Source of the DNA: Sphingopyxis terrae subsp. terrae NBRC 15098
GTDB lineage: Bacteria; Pseudomonadota; Alphaproteobacteria; Sphingomonadales; Sphingomonadaceae
NCBI RefSeq assembly: GCF_001598815.1
Contig: NZ_BCZQ01000008.1
Coordinates: 62,001 to 126,000, forward strand
Direction of reading: 5' to 3'
DNA: 64,000 nucleotides
Shown piece after piece: positions 55,748 to 64,000 of the stretch. Position numbers and translations under genes: made by a program. The stretch's first letter is position 1, and the number at the start of each line of letters is the position of its first letter. The notes under the pieces were generated by a model. The model was not told where the DNA came from. It worked only from the letters and a program-made list of their open reading frames with translations, and did no database searches.

Positions 55748-56817
55748 CGGAAACAATCGACGCGCAAAAGGCCTTCAGCGGCACCGTCGCGCCCGAGGGG
55801 GCCGACGTCCTCGACGAAGCGAAGCTGACCGCCTGGATGGAAGCCAATGTCGAAGGGTTCGAAGGCCCGCTGACGCAGAGCAAATTTGCCGGCGGCCAGT
55901 CGAACCCGACCTACAAGATTTCGGCGCCGTCGGGCAATTATGTGCTGCGGCGCAAACCCTTCGGTCCGCTGCTCCCCTCGGCGCACGCCGTCGACCGCGA
56001 ATATAAGGTGCAGGCTGGGCTTCACAAAATGGGCTATCCGGTCGCGCGCCAATATGGCCTGTGCACCGACGACAGCGTGGTCGGCAGCTGGTTCTATGTG
56101 ATGGGGATGGTCGACGGCCACACCATCTGGGACGGATCGATGCCGGGGTCGACCCCCGAAAACCGCCGCGCGACCTATTTCGCAATGATCGACGCGCTCG
56201 CCGCACTGCACAGTGTCGATGTCGAAGCCGCCGGGCTTTCGGACTTCGGCAAGCCGGGCAATTATTTCGGGCGCCAGGTCGATCGCTGGACCAAGCAGTA
56301 CCGGCTGTCCGAGACCGAGACGATGGACGAGATGGAGCGGCTGATCGAATGGCTGCCCGCGACCTTGCCCGAACAGACGCGCACCAGCGTCGTCCACGGC
56401 GATTACCGGATCGACAATATGATCTGGGCCAAGGACCGGCCCCAGGTGCTGGCGGTGCTCGACTGGGAGTTGTCGACGCTTGGCGATCCGCTCGCCGATT
56501 TCACCTATGTCGCAATGGCTTGGGTGACCGAAAATGGCGGCCGTTCCGGGGTGATGGACCTCGACCGCGCGGCGCTGGGCATTCCCGAACTCGACGAGGT
56601 GGTCGATCGCTATTGCGCCGCGACCGGGCGCGACAGCGTTCCCGACATGAACTGGTATTTCGCCTATAATTTCTTCCGCCTCGCCGGCATCATGCAGGGG
56701 ATCAAGATGCGCGTCATCGACGGCACCGCATCGTCGGCCCATGCCAAGGCAATGTCCGAACGCGTCCTGCCGCTGGCGCAAAAGGCGTGGCACTTCGCGC
56801 AGCAGGCCGGCGCATGA
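55744..56817 (+). CDS. APH-like kinase (ACAD10/11 kinase-domain type)
   Basis: The 357-residue product resembles the N-terminal part of ACAD11: GQSNPTYKI, YVLRRKPFGPLLPSAHAVDREYKVQ, the kinase motifs HGDYRIDN and VLDWELSTLGDPLADF. In mammals this domain phosphorylates the 4-hydroxyl of 4-hydroxyacyl-CoA. In P. putida the levulinate operon LvaA plays a similar role. Here it is a separate gene between the ADH and an SDR, both overlapping, near the ACAD10/11-type dehydrogenase. Confidence 0.9.
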   Translation: MTETIDAQKAFSGTVAPEGADVLDEAKLTAWMEANVEGFEGPLTQSKFAGGQSNPTYKISAPSGNYVLRRKPFGPLLPSAHAVDREYKVQAGLHKMGYPVARQYGLCTDDSVVGSWFYVMGMVDGHTIWDGSMPGSTPENRRATYFAMIDALAALHSVDVEAAGLSDFGKPGNYFGRQVDRWTKQYRLSETETMDEMERLIEWLPATLPEQTRTSVVHGDYRIDNMIWAKDRPQVLAVLDWELSTLGDPLADFTYVAMAWVTENGGRSGVMDLDRAALGIPELDEVVDRYCAATGRDSVPDMNWYFAYNFFRLAGIMQGIKMRVIDGTASSAHAKAMSERVLPLAQKAWHFAQQAGA

Positions 56818-57590
56818 GCCTGTTCGACATGACCGGGCAGGTCGCGCTGATCACCGGATCGTCGCGCGGCATCGGCAAGGCGACCGCCGAAGCGATGGCC
56901 GAACAGGGCGCCAAGGTGGTCATCTCGAGCCGCAAGCAGGATGCGTGCGATCAGACCGCGGCGGCGATCAACGCGCGCTTTGGCGAAGGGACCGCGATTG
57001 CGGTTGCCGCGAACATCTCGTCGAAGGAGGATCTGCAGCATCTCGTCGACGCGACACGCGCCGCCTTCGGCAAGATCACCGCGCTCGTCTGCAACGCGGC
57101 GTCGAACCCCTATTACGGCCCCGGCCTTGGAATCAGCGACGACCAGTTCCGCAAGATCATGGACAATAATATCCTGTCCAATCACTGGCTGATTTCGATG
57201 GTCGCCCCCGAAATGCTGGAGCGGGGCGAAGGATCGATCACGATCATCAGTTCGATCGGCGGGCTCAAGGGATCGCCGATCATCGGGGCCTACGGGATTT
57301 CCAAGGCGGCGGACATGCAGGTGGCGCGCAATTTCTCGGTCGAATTCGGTCCGAGGGGTGTCCGCGTCAATTGCATCGCGCCCGGCCTGATCCGCACCGA
57401 CATGGCGCGCGCGCTGTGGGAAAATGAAGAGAATCTTCGGCGTTCCACCGCGGCTTCGACGCTGAAGCGCATCGGCGAACCGCACGAGATCGCCGGCGCG
57501 GCGGTCTTTCTTGCCAGCAAGGCGGGGGCATTCACAACCGGCCAGACCATCGTCTGCGATGGCGGAGCCACGATATCGGGAGGCGCATGA
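56814..57590 (+). CDS. Short-chain dehydrogenase (SDR family)
   Basis: The 258-residue product has TGSSRGIGKAT, VCNAASNP in place of NNAG, Ser in ISSIGG and YGISKAAD with Tyr/Lys. The N-terminus MSLFDMTGQVALIT is set by the ATGA overlap with the kinase. It follows the kinase directly and precedes another SDR, so two oxidations or reductions of one intermediate are likely. Confidence 0.92.
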   Translation: MSLFDMTGQVALITGSSRGIGKATAEAMAEQGAKVVISSRKQDACDQTAAAINARFGEGTAIAVAANISSKEDLQHLVDATRAAFGKITALVCNAASNPYYGPGLGISDDQFRKIMDNNILSNHWLISMVAPEMLERGEGSITIISSIGGLKGSPIIGAYGISKAADMQVARNFSVEFGPRGVRVNCIAPGLIRTDMARALWENEENLRRSTAASTLKRIGEPHEIAGAAVFLASKAGAFTTGQTIVCDGGATISGGA

Positions 57591-58393
57591 TGGGCGCATT
57601 GGACGGCAAGATCGCGATCATTACCGGCGCGGGCAGCGGCATCGGCCGGGCAAGCGCGCTGCGCTTCGCCGCCGAAGGCGCGAAACTCGTCATCGGCGAC
57701 AAGAGCGCGGCGGTGCATGACACGACGCAGGCGGTAAAGGACGCAGGCGGCACCGTCGTCGCGCTGGAAATCGATGCCGGGGTCGAGGCCGATGTTGCAC
57801 GGCTGGTCGCGACCGCACAGGAAAATTACGGCGGGGTCGACATCGCCTTCGCCAACGCCGGGATCATCGGCGACATGGGCGGCATCTTCGACATCTCGCC
57901 CGAGGCCTGGGCCGAAACGCTGCGCGTCAATCTGATCGGCCCGGCGCTGATGGTCAAGCATGCGGGCAAGGCGATGGTCGATCAGGGCCGCGGCGGCGCG
58001 ATCCTGCTGACCGCCAGTGTCGCGGGGATCAATTCGGGCGCCGGCCCGGCCGCCTATTCGGCGTCGAAGGCGGGGGTTATCAACCTCGCCAAGACCGCGG
58101 CGCAGCAGATGACGTCGGCCAATGTGCGCGTCAACGCGATCTGCCCCGGCCTCACCGAAACCGGGATGACCAAACCGACCTTCGACTATGCAAAGGAGAA
58201 GGGCGTCACCCACAAGATCGGCCAGCTCAACCCGCTGAAGCGCGCCGGCCAGCCCGAAGAGCTCGCCAATGTCGCGCTCTTCCTGCTCAGCGACCAGGCA
58301 AGCTACGTCAACGGACAGGCGATTGCGGTTGACGGGGGCCTCACCAGCTCGCACCCGGTGACGCGCCAGCTTCTCGGCCAGACATCGCACTAA
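57587..58393 (+). CDS. Short-chain dehydrogenase (SDR family)
   Basis: The 268-residue product has ITGAGSGIGRAS, FANAGIIGD, and YSASKAG with Tyr/Lys. The start ATGATG overlaps the previous stop. It differs from the other SDRs mainly at the C-terminus (HPVTRQLLGQ). It belongs to the same coupled run. Confidence 0.92.
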   Translation: MMGALDGKIAIITGAGSGIGRASALRFAAEGAKLVIGDKSAAVHDTTQAVKDAGGTVVALEIDAGVEADVARLVATAQENYGGVDIAFANAGIIGDMGGIFDISPEAWAETLRVNLIGPALMVKHAGKAMVDQGRGGAILLTASVAGINSGAGPAAYSASKAGVINLAKTAAQQMTSANVRVNAICPGLTETGMTKPTFDYAKEKGVTHKIGQLNPLKRAGQPEELANVALFLLSDQASYVNGQAIAVDGGLTSSHPVTRQLLGQTSH

Positions 58394-58405
58394 GGACGAC
58401 GCCCC

Positions 58406-59608
58406 ATGGGTCACGGATTCGATACCGCGCGGCTGGACCGCATTCCCGCCTTTCTCGACGCCAAATATGTCGGCGCCGGCCGCCTGCCGCATGCGGCGAC
58501 GCTGGTGTCGCGGCGCGGCGAGATCGCGCATCTGTCGTGCATCGGCGAGGCGCGTCCGGGCGAGGCGCTGAAGGAGGATGCGATCTTCCGCATCGCCAGC
58601 ATGACCAAGCCGATCACCAGCACCGCCTTCATGATGCTGGTCGAGGAGGGCAAGGTCGCGCTGTCCGACCCGCTGGTCAAATTTTGCCCCGAGTTCAAGG
58701 ACACCGGCGTCTTCGTTGCGGGCGGCGGCAATGTGCCCTTCCTGACCCGGCCGCCGGTGCGCCCGATCCTGATGGTCGACCTGCTGCGCCATACCGCCGG
58801 CCTCACCTACAGCTTTCAGGAGCGCACCCCCGTCGACGCCGCCTATCGCAAGACCAAGATCGATGATTTCGATGCCGATTATACGATGGACAGCTTCATC
58901 GCGGGGCTCGCGAAAATTCCGCTGCAGTTCGATCCCGGCGCGCACTGGAATTATTCGATGGCGACCGACGTCCTAGGCGCAGTGATCGAGCGAATCGAGG
59001 GCAAGCCCTTTGCCCAAGTGCTGCAAGAGCGCATCTTCGGCCCCCTCGGCATGGTCGATACCGGGTTCAAGGTGCCTGCGGACAAACAGCATCGGCTGAC
59101 CGACTGCTACGCCTTCGACCCGAAGGACAAGATGAAGGGCTTCGACAGCGGCGACCGTAGCCGCTGGGCAAAGGACCGCAGCTTTCATTCGGGCGGCGGC
59201 GGGCTCGTCTCGACGCTCGCCGACTATCACCGTTTCTGCCTGATGCTGCTCGGCGGCGGCAAGCTGGACGGCACGCGGATCATCAGCCGCAAGACGCTCG
59301 CCCTGATGACCGCGAACCACCTCGTCGGCGGCGGAGACCTGACGCAGCATAGCGTCGGCATCTTTTCCGAGGACGAAAATGCCGGGGTCGGCTTCGGGCT
59401 CGGCTTCGCGGTCACGCTCGACCCGGCGGCGGCGGGCATTCCCGGTTCGGCGGGCGATTTCTATTGGGGCGGCATGTTTTCGACCGGCTTCTTCGTCGAT
59501 CCGATCGAAGAAATCTGCATGGTGTTCATGACCCAGCTCATGCCCTCGTCCACCTATCCCGTGCGGCGCGAGGTCAAGACCCTCGTCCACGCCGCGATCG
59601 ACGACTGA
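58406..59608 (+). CDS. Serine beta-lactamase-like hydrolase (class C fold)
   Basis: The 400-residue product has Ser65 and Lys68 in SMTK and the second-helix tyrosine in NYSMATD; HSGGGG near residue 255 takes the place of KTG. It lacks a signal peptide, so it is not a secreted beta-lactamase; it fits EstB/LovD-like esterases or acyltransferases. In this cluster it may hydrolyse an ester or thioester. It starts 12 bases after the SDR. Confidence 0.9.
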   Translation: MGHGFDTARLDRIPAFLDAKYVGAGRLPHAATLVSRRGEIAHLSCIGEARPGEALKEDAIFRIASMTKPITSTAFMMLVEEGKVALSDPLVKFCPEFKDTGVFVAGGGNVPFLTRPPVRPILMVDLLRHTAGLTYSFQERTPVDAAYRKTKIDDFDADYTMDSFIAGLAKIPLQFDPGAHWNYSMATDVLGAVIERIEGKPFAQVLQERIFGPLGMVDTGFKVPADKQHRLTDCYAFDPKDKMKGFDSGDRSRWAKDRSFHSGGGGLVSTLADYHRFCLMLLGGGKLDGTRIISRKTLALMTANHLVGGGDLTQHSVGIFSEDENAGVGFGLGFAVTLDPAAAGIPGSAGDFYWGGMFSTGFFVDPIEEICMVFMTQLMPSSTYPVRREVKTLVHAAIDD

Positions 59609-59635
59609 AATGATGTATATGTTCGAATGAAAATG

Positions 59636-59728
59636 CCTGTGTCCCCGCGAAGGCGGGGACCCATCTCCTGACGGTGCCAAATCGTGCCGTCCGGTGATGG
59701 ACCCCCGCCTTCGCGGGGGCACAAGGCT
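59636..59728. repeat. REP-type inverted pair (CCCCGCGAAGGCGGGG)
   Basis: GTCCCCGCGAAGGCGGGGAC (59640-59659) and CCCCCGCCTTCGCGGGGGC (59702-59720) are inverted copies with a 40-base spacer. It separates the beta-lactamase-like gene from the FadJ-like gene. Confidence 0.8.
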
Positions 59729-59763
59729 TTGCTGACAGGCTTTAGATTGAGAGGAGCTTTCCC

Positions 59764-61797
59764 ATGTCCGATGAAACCCCCGTTTCCGTCACGATGCAGA
59801 AGGATGGCGAGATCGCCGTCGTCATCGTCAACAATCCCCCGGTCAACGCCCTGTCGTGGCATGTCCGGCAGGGGCTGAAGGATAATTTCGAAGCCGCGCT
59901 TGCCGATGACGGCGTCAAGGCGATCGTGCTGCGCTGCGATGGCGCAACCTTCATCGCCGGCGCCGACATCAGCGAATTCGGCAAGCCGCCGCGCGGTCCC
60001 GATTTCAACGCCGTACTCAACATGATCGAAGCCGCGACCAAACCGGTCGTCGCCGCGATCCACGGCACCGCGCTCGGCGGCGGCCTCGAAACCGCGCTCG
60101 TCTGTCATTATCGCGTCGCGGTCCCGTCGGCGAAGCTCGGCGTGCCCGAGGTGAAGCTGGGCCTGCTGCCCGGCGCGGGCGGCACGCAGCGCCTGCCGCG
60201 CGTCGTCGGGGTCGAAGCCGCCGCGACGATGACCTCGCTCGGCGACCCCGTCCCCGCGCCACGCGCGAAGGAGATGGGCCTTGTCGACGAACTGGCGGGT
60301 GAGGACAGCCTTGCCGCCGACGCGATCGCCTTTGCCCGCGCCAAGATCGCCGACGGACCGCGTCCGACGCGCGAGCGCGCCGTGTTCGGCGACGTCGGCG
60401 TCATCGAAAAGCTGAAGACCGCGAACGCGAAGCGCTGGCGCGGGTTCGAGGCGCCTTATGCGAACCTCGCCTGCGTCGAGGCGGCGACGCGCCTGCCCTT
60501 CGACGAAGGGCTCGCCTTCGAACGCCAGGAATTCATGAAGCTGATGATGGGCAGCCAGTCGGCGGCGCAGCGCCACATCTTTTTCGCCGAACGCCAGGCG
60601 GCGAAGATCGACGGCCTGCCCAAGGACACGCAGCTGCGCGACATCAAGAAGGTCGGCATCATCGGTGCCGGCACGATGGGCGGCGGCATCATGATGAATT
60701 TCCTGCAAAAGGGCTTTCCCTGCACCATCGTCGAGATGCAGCAGGAAGCGCTCGACCGCGGTCTGGGCGTGGTGCGCAAAAATTATGATGCCAGCGCCGC
60801 GAAGGGCCGCTTCAAGCCCGAACAGGTCGATCAGATGATGGGGCTCATCACCCCCGCACTCGAACTCGACGCGCTCGCCGACTGCGATCTCATCATCGAG
60901 GCGGTCTACGAGAATATGGACGTCAAAAAGGACATCTTCGGCAAGCTCGACAAGATCGCAAAGCCCGGCGCCATTCTGGCGTCGAACACCAGCTACCTCG
61001 ACGTCAACGAGATTGCGGCGTCGACGAGCCGACCCGGCGACGTGCTCGGCATGCACTTCTTTTCGCCCGCCAATGTGATGAAGCTGCTCGAAGTGGTGCG
61101 CGGCGACAAGACCGCGCCCGACGTGCTGGCGACCGCGATGGCGATCGGCAAGAAGATCGGCAAGGTCGCCGTCGTCGCCGGCGTCTGCCACGGCTTCATC
61201 GGCAACCGCATGCTCGCACCGCGCCAGATCGAGGCGCAGAAGCTGTTGCTCGAAGGCGCGACCCCGGCGCAGGTCGACAAGGTGCATGTCGATTTCGGCA
61301 TGCCGATGGGACCGTTCCAGATGAGCGACCTTGCCGGCGTCGACATCGGCTGGCACCGCGACCCGAACCGGATCGAAAGCATCCGCGACGCGCTGTGCGC
61401 CGAGGGCCGCTGGGGCCAGAAGAAGCAGGCGGGCTTCTATGACTATGACGACAAGCGCAATCCGTCGGAAAGCCCGCGCGTTGCCGAGATCATCGAGGAG
61501 TTCCGCCAGAAGGCGGGCATCCAGAAGCGCGAGATCAGCGATCAGGAAATCGTCGAACGCACGCTCTATCCGATGGTCAACGAAGGCGCCCTGATCCTCG
61601 CCGAAGGCAAGGCACAGCGCGCGAGCGACATCGATGTGGTGTGGATCTATGGCTATGGCTGGCCGGTCTATCGCGGCGGTCCGATGTTCTGGGCTGGCCT
61701 CGAAGGCACCGACAAGATCGCCGCGGCGCTGGAAAAGCACGGCTTCACGGTGGCACCGCTGCTCGCCGAGAAGGCCGCGGCGAAAGCGGGCTTCTAA
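59764..61797 (+). CDS. Enoyl-CoA hydratase/3-hydroxyacyl-CoA dehydrogenase (FadJ-like)
   Basis: The 677-residue product joins an enoyl-CoA hydratase (about 1-190, with GADISEFG and [10 protein letters not shown]) to an NAD-binding 3-hydroxyacyl-CoA dehydrogenase (starts near 300: [37 protein letters not shown]). It carries out the second and third steps of beta-oxidation in the cytoplasm. It is slightly shorter than FadB/FadJ (about 715). GAGGAG precedes the ATG. A thiolase gene is not in the window. Confidence 0.94.
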   Translation: MSDETPVSVTMQKDGEIAVVIVNNPPVNALSWHVRQGLKDNFEAALADDGVKAIVLRCDGATFIAGADISEFGKPPRGPDFNAVLNMIEAATKPVVAAIHGTALGGGLETALVCHYRVAVPSAKLGVPEVKLGLLPGAGGTQRLPRVVGVEAAATMTSLGDPVPAPRAKEMGLVDELAGEDSLAADAIAFARAKIADGPRPTRERAVFGDVGVIEKLKTANAKRWRGFEAPYANLACVEAATRLPFDEGLAFERQEFMKLMMGSQSAAQRHIFFAERQAAKIDGLPKDTQLRDIKKVGIIGAGTMGGGIMMNFLQKGFPCTIVEMQQEALDRGLGVVRKNYDASAAKGRFKPEQVDQMMGLITPALELDALADCDLIIEAVYENMDVKKDIFGKLDKIAKPGAILASNTSYLDVNEIAASTSRPGDVLGMHFFSPANVMKLLEVVRGDKTAPDVLATAMAIGKKIGKVAVVAGVCHGFIGNRMLAPRQIEAQKLLLEGATPAQVDKVHVDFGMPMGPFQMSDLAGVDIGWHRDPNRIESIRDALCAEGRWGQKKQAGFYDYDDKRNPSESPRVAEIIEEFRQKAGIQKREISDQEIVERTLYPMVNEGALILAEGKAQRASDIDVVWIYGYGWPVYRGGPMFWAGLEGTDKIAAALEKHGFTVAPLLAEKAAAKAGF

Positions 61798-61814
61798 GCC
61801 AGAACGAAACGAAG

Positions 61815-61858
61815 AAAGGGCCGCCTGTCCCCGCTTGGGTCAGGCGGCCCTTCTTTTC
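61815..61858 (+). terminator. Rho-independent terminator of the catabolic cluster
   Basis: GGGCCGCCTG and CAGGCGGCCC form a ten-base stem with a loop of about 11 bases, followed by TTCTTTTCT. It ends the plus-strand run started near 49.4 kb. Confidence 0.85.
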
Positions 61859-61938
61859 TCAAAATCACGGCGACCGCCCGCAAAAACAGCAGCGATTCAG
61901 GGTTAAGATCATGGCGGCATCGGCCGTTAGGGCAGAGC

Positions 61939-62175
61939 ATGAATGCCATGTCCTTCGCCCTCGCCCTGCTCGTCGCCGCGGGCGCACCGACGGCGGCGCA
62001 AGCCCCGCCGCCGCAGGCAAGCGCCGTGGGCATCGCCCGCGCGCGCATAGTGGCACCCGCAGAGGTGCGGCGGGTGAACGGCCGGCTGGAATTGCGCGCC
62101 GGCGACAGCAAAGCGCCCACGCAAGTGCATCGCACCAAAAGGCTCGATGGCGGCGAGACAGCGGATTTTTATTGA
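61939..62175 (+). CDS. Small exported protein of unknown function
   Basis: The 78-residue product has a signal peptide (cut after PTAAQA) and a basic mature region (VRRVNGRLELRAGDSKAPTQVHRTKR). There are no Cys or motifs. Comparable short exported proteins occur in sphingomonads. The gene is alone. Confidence 0.6.
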   Translation: MNAMSFALALLVAAGAPTAAQAPPPQASAVGIARARIVAPAEVRRVNGRLELRAGDSKAPTQVHRTKRLDGGETADFY

Positions 62176-62282
62176 AATGGTGCCGGGCCGAAGTGGGTCC
62201 GGTTATCGACCGAACTCCGTCATTCAAAATGACCGGAGCGATTCCCGTTTGCGGACATTCGCCCGTTGGATAAAAGCGAGAA

Positions 62283-62735
62283 ATGACAGAGCACGCCTCC
62301 TCCCGGTTTGGCCGTTTTGTCGAAAAAATCGCGAGCAGGATCGCCGTTATCGGGGCGATCTGTATTTCTGTGGCGCTTGCCTCAGTGCCATTAGGATTAG
62401 AGTATAGCATACCGCTCTACATGGCTGCGGGGGCGATGTTTCTCATCGCTGAGCTTTTCATTGTGCGGTGGATGTTTGGTAAGGGGATGAGATCGACCAA
62501 GGATTTAGGGTTCGAGTCGAACAGGCAGGCCCTAAAATATGGACTATTCATGCAAGGGATGGATTGGCGTCTTTCTGCGGTCGCCGTTTACGGGCTGCTT
62601 GCTTCTATTGTCCTTGGCTTTCTTGGCATAGGACAATTCGTATCTGGAGCGATGCTGCTTTCATTTGCAACTTTTGGGGCAGTTGCCCAAGCTATGCGGC
62701 TCAACTGCTTTTGGCCAGCGGACGCCAAAACCTGA
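62283..62735 (+). CDS. Membrane protein of unknown function
   Basis: The 150-residue product has about four helices (approx. 19-35, 44-64, 99-117, 121-140), with a linker KGMRSTKDLGFESNRQALKYG. The local GC is clearly lower than in the rest of the window, suggesting acquisition or a fast-evolving gene. No family recognised. Confidence 0.7.
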   Translation: MTEHASSRFGRFVEKIASRIAVIGAICISVALASVPLGLEYSIPLYMAAGAMFLIAELFIVRWMFGKGMRSTKDLGFESNRQALKYGLFMQGMDWRLSAVAVYGLLASIVLGFLGIGQFVSGAMLLSFATFGAVAQAMRLNCFWPADAKT

Positions 62736-62794
62736 CGGTCCGCTCTCCACCCCAAATCGGCCATCCGCTCTCCGACTGGCGACCTTCCGTACGC

Positions 62795-62831
62795 AAAAAG
62801 ATGCCCCGGCTGTGGGGAGCCGGGGCATCCG
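62795..62831 (-). terminator. Terminator of the flagellin gene
   Basis: ATGCCCCGGC/GCCGGGGCAT is a ten-base stem with an eight-base loop; on the minus strand it is followed by TTTTT (62799-62795). It lies about 60 bases past the flagellin stop. Confidence 0.85.
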
Positions 62832-62889
62832 ATCAGGCTATTAAAGGGACCAACCAAATATAGCCTGAGATGTTTGCGATGTTCCGCGC

Positions 62890-63708
62890 TTAGCGCAGCA
62901 GGTTCATCACACCCTGGGCGCTCTGGTTCGCCTGGGCGAGCATCGCCGTCGAAGCCTGCGACAGGATCTGCGCCGCCGCCAGCTTCGTCGATTCAGCCGA
63001 GAAGTCGGCATCTTCGATGCGCGAGCGCGATTCGTCCAGATTGGTGACACGCGACGTCAAATTATCGACAGCCGCTTCAAGACGGTTCTGCTGCGCACCG
63101 AGGTTGGCGCGTTCGCCGGCGACCGTGGTGATCGCGGTGTCGAGCGTCGCCAGTGCACCGGTCGCGTTGGAAGCCGTGGCAACCGAAAGCCCGTTGACGC
63201 CCAGCGTCGTCGCATCGAGCTTGCCGATCGTGATGTTCACCTTTTCACCGGTGTTGATGCCGGTCTGGATATCGAAGCCTGAGGTGACGCTGCCGTCGAG
63301 CAGTTTGTTGCCGTTGAACGTCGTCTGGCCGACGATGTCGCCGATCTGCGAGATCAGCGCGGTAACTTCCTTCTGCACCAGACCGCGGTCGTCATCGCTG
63401 AGAGTACCGGTCGAAGCCTGCATCGCCAGGTCGCGCATACGAACCAGGATGTCCGAAACGCTGCCAGCAGCGCTGTCGGCGGTCTGCGCCAGCGAAATGC
63501 CGTCGTTGGCATTGCGGATCGCCTGGGTGAAGCCGCGCGAGGCAGCCTGCATGCGAGTTGCGACGGCGAGGCCGGCGGCGTCGTCCTTGGCGCTGTTGAT
63601 GCGCTTGCCGCTCGACAGACGTTCCATAGCCTGCGACTGCATGCGATTGGCAACACGCGAGCTGTTCTGGGCGCGAAGCGCGCTCACATTGGTGTTGATG
63701 ACAGTCAT
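62890..63708 (-). CDS. fliC: Flagellin
   Basis: The 272-residue product has the conserved N-terminal D0/D1 ([40 protein letters not shown]) and C-terminal D1/D0 ([20 protein letters not shown]), with a very short centre, so the variable outer domains are nearly absent. It builds the flagellar filament. ATG 63708 follows AAAGGAAC; the ORF to 63735 is not needed. I see no good sigma-28 promoter upstream. Confidence 0.96.
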   Translation of the reverse strand: MTVINTNVSALRAQNSSRVANRMQSQAMERLSSGKRINSAKDDAAGLAVATRMQAASRGFTQAIRNANDGISLAQTADSAAGSVSDILVRMRDLAMQASTGTLSDDDRGLVQKEVTALISQIGDIVGQTTFNGNKLLDGSVTSGFDIQTGINTGEKVNITIGKLDATTLGVNGLSVATASNATGALATLDTAITTVAGERANLGAQQNRLEAAVDNLTSRVTNLDESRSRIEDADFSAESTKLAAAQILSQASTAMLAQANQSAQGVMNLLR

Positions 63709-63778
63709 AATGTTCCTTTCCGGCCCCTTGGCCATTCCCGTGGTGTGAGGGCTCAGCGAGCGGTCACGAAAGCTGTAA

Positions 63779-63796
63779 CGGCGGCGGCGGCGGCGG
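63779..63796. repeat. (CGG)6 trinucleotide run
   Basis: Six uninterrupted CGG units lie between the flagellin start and the fliE promoter, in the flagellin leader region. Such runs can slip in replication. Confidence 0.7.
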
Positions 63797-63886
63797 ATTA
63801 AGCCGGCGCGTCAAAAAAACGCCGCGGAGCGCGGGGCGCGACAGAAGCACTCTATCAAACATCTGTTTTTCAACGAAAAGAATTTT

Positions 63887-63902
63887 TGGCACGGGCTTTG
63901 CA
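63887..63902 (+). promoter_or_regulatory. Sigma-54 promoter of fliE
   Basis: TGGCACGGGCTTTGCA matches the sigma-54 consensus TGGCACG-N4-TTGCA throughout, with GG at 63888-63889 (-24) and GC at 63900-63901 (-12). It drives the gene starting at 63955. A flagellar enhancer-binding protein would be needed. Confidence 0.88.
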
Positions 63903-63954
63903 TTACTCTTTGTGCGTGCGGCGAACCGCCGCGCACCAGGACGGATGAAAGCTT

Positions 63955-64000
63955 ATGAGCACGATTGACCAGAGCCGACTGCTGCAAATGCGCAGTTCGA
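63955..64000 (+). CDS. fliE: Flagellar hook-basal body protein FliE, first 15 residues
   Basis: The reading frame ATG AGC ACG gives MSTIDQSRLLQMRSS before the window ends. This looks like the start of alphaproteobacterial FliE, the MS ring-rod junction protein. The sigma-54 promoter and adjacent flagellin support a flagellar gene. With so few residues, other rod or hook genes remain possible. Confidence 0.65.
   Translation, partial: MSTIDQSRLLQMRSS

Noticed and set aside
58406-59608. Beta-lactamase resistance gene
   Set aside because: No signal peptide, no true KTG motif, and a catabolic setting; esterase-like role is more likely.
59554-61740. 728-residue frame opposite the FadJ-like gene
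   Set aside because: Same antisense effect; the plus strand has clear family motifs.

Overview
The window is a high-GC (about 65%) chromosomal segment from an alphaproteobacterium. It is most likely from the Sphingomonadales and closest in style to Sphingopyxis. Supporting signs are the LptC/LptA pair, SoxR beside a VOC gene, a short RNase D, a glycine-rich double cold-shock protein, a PduO/HIG1/GluQ-RS string, intergenic REP-type palindromes and a dense acyl-CoA gene cluster. These are family-level impressions; no database search was run. I found no rRNA, tRNA, CRISPR array, transposase or phage gene.

Layout. 1-5.1 kb: the end of a PfpI/DJ-1 gene, a trypsin-type autotransporter broken by a one-base frameshift, and rplM-rpsI. 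5.3-8.8 kb: heme A synthase (ctaA) with a secreted partner, an M48 protease and msrA. 8.9-12.9 kb: a YfiR-YfiN-YfiB-like c-di-GMP signalling operon, galU and an aquaporin. 13-20.4 kb: a soluble MCP-type transducer, soxR with a textbook MerR-type promoter, stress proteins, a MarR regulator with a clear operator, a dipeptide epimerase, a Gdt1-like protein, dps and a double cold-shock protein. 20.6-25 kb: RNase D, lptC-lptA, a CNNM/CorC protein and an OmpA lipoprotein. 25-29.2 kb: a compact minus-strand operon (queuosine precursor transporter, argB, yggT, folD, a lipoprotein, marC). 29-45 kb: an S9 peptidase, a nucleoside transporter, envelope proteins, an epoxide hydrolase, a 3-hydroxyacyl-CoA dehydrogenase, the ergothioneine genes egtB-egtD, a cobalamin adenosyltransferase, gluQ, an HNH protein and ppc.

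46-61.8 kb is a catabolic island for an unidentified acyl-CoA-linked substrate. It holds a two-subunit acyl-CoA dehydrogenase pair, four SDRs, two tandem GPH-type transporters, a class-C beta-lactamase-like hydrolase and a FadJ-like bifunctional enzyme. It also has a third acyl-CoA dehydrogenase that, with a nearby aminoglycoside-phosphotransferase-like kinase, looks like mammalian ACAD11 split into two genes. That pairing suggests a kinase/dehydrogenase route for 4-hydroxyacyl-CoAs and is the most interesting functional idea here. Four kinds of intergenic palindrome lie in and next to this island.

61.9-64 kb: two small orphan genes, then flagellin on the minus strand and the first codons of fliE on the plus strand behind a near-perfect sigma-54 promoter, marking the edge of a flagellar cluster.

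Start sites were chosen from visible Shine-Dalgarno sequences, overlaps and promoter positions. No stretch without an annotated gene exceeds about 300 bases; the longest (22499-22799) is described under its possible small ORF.
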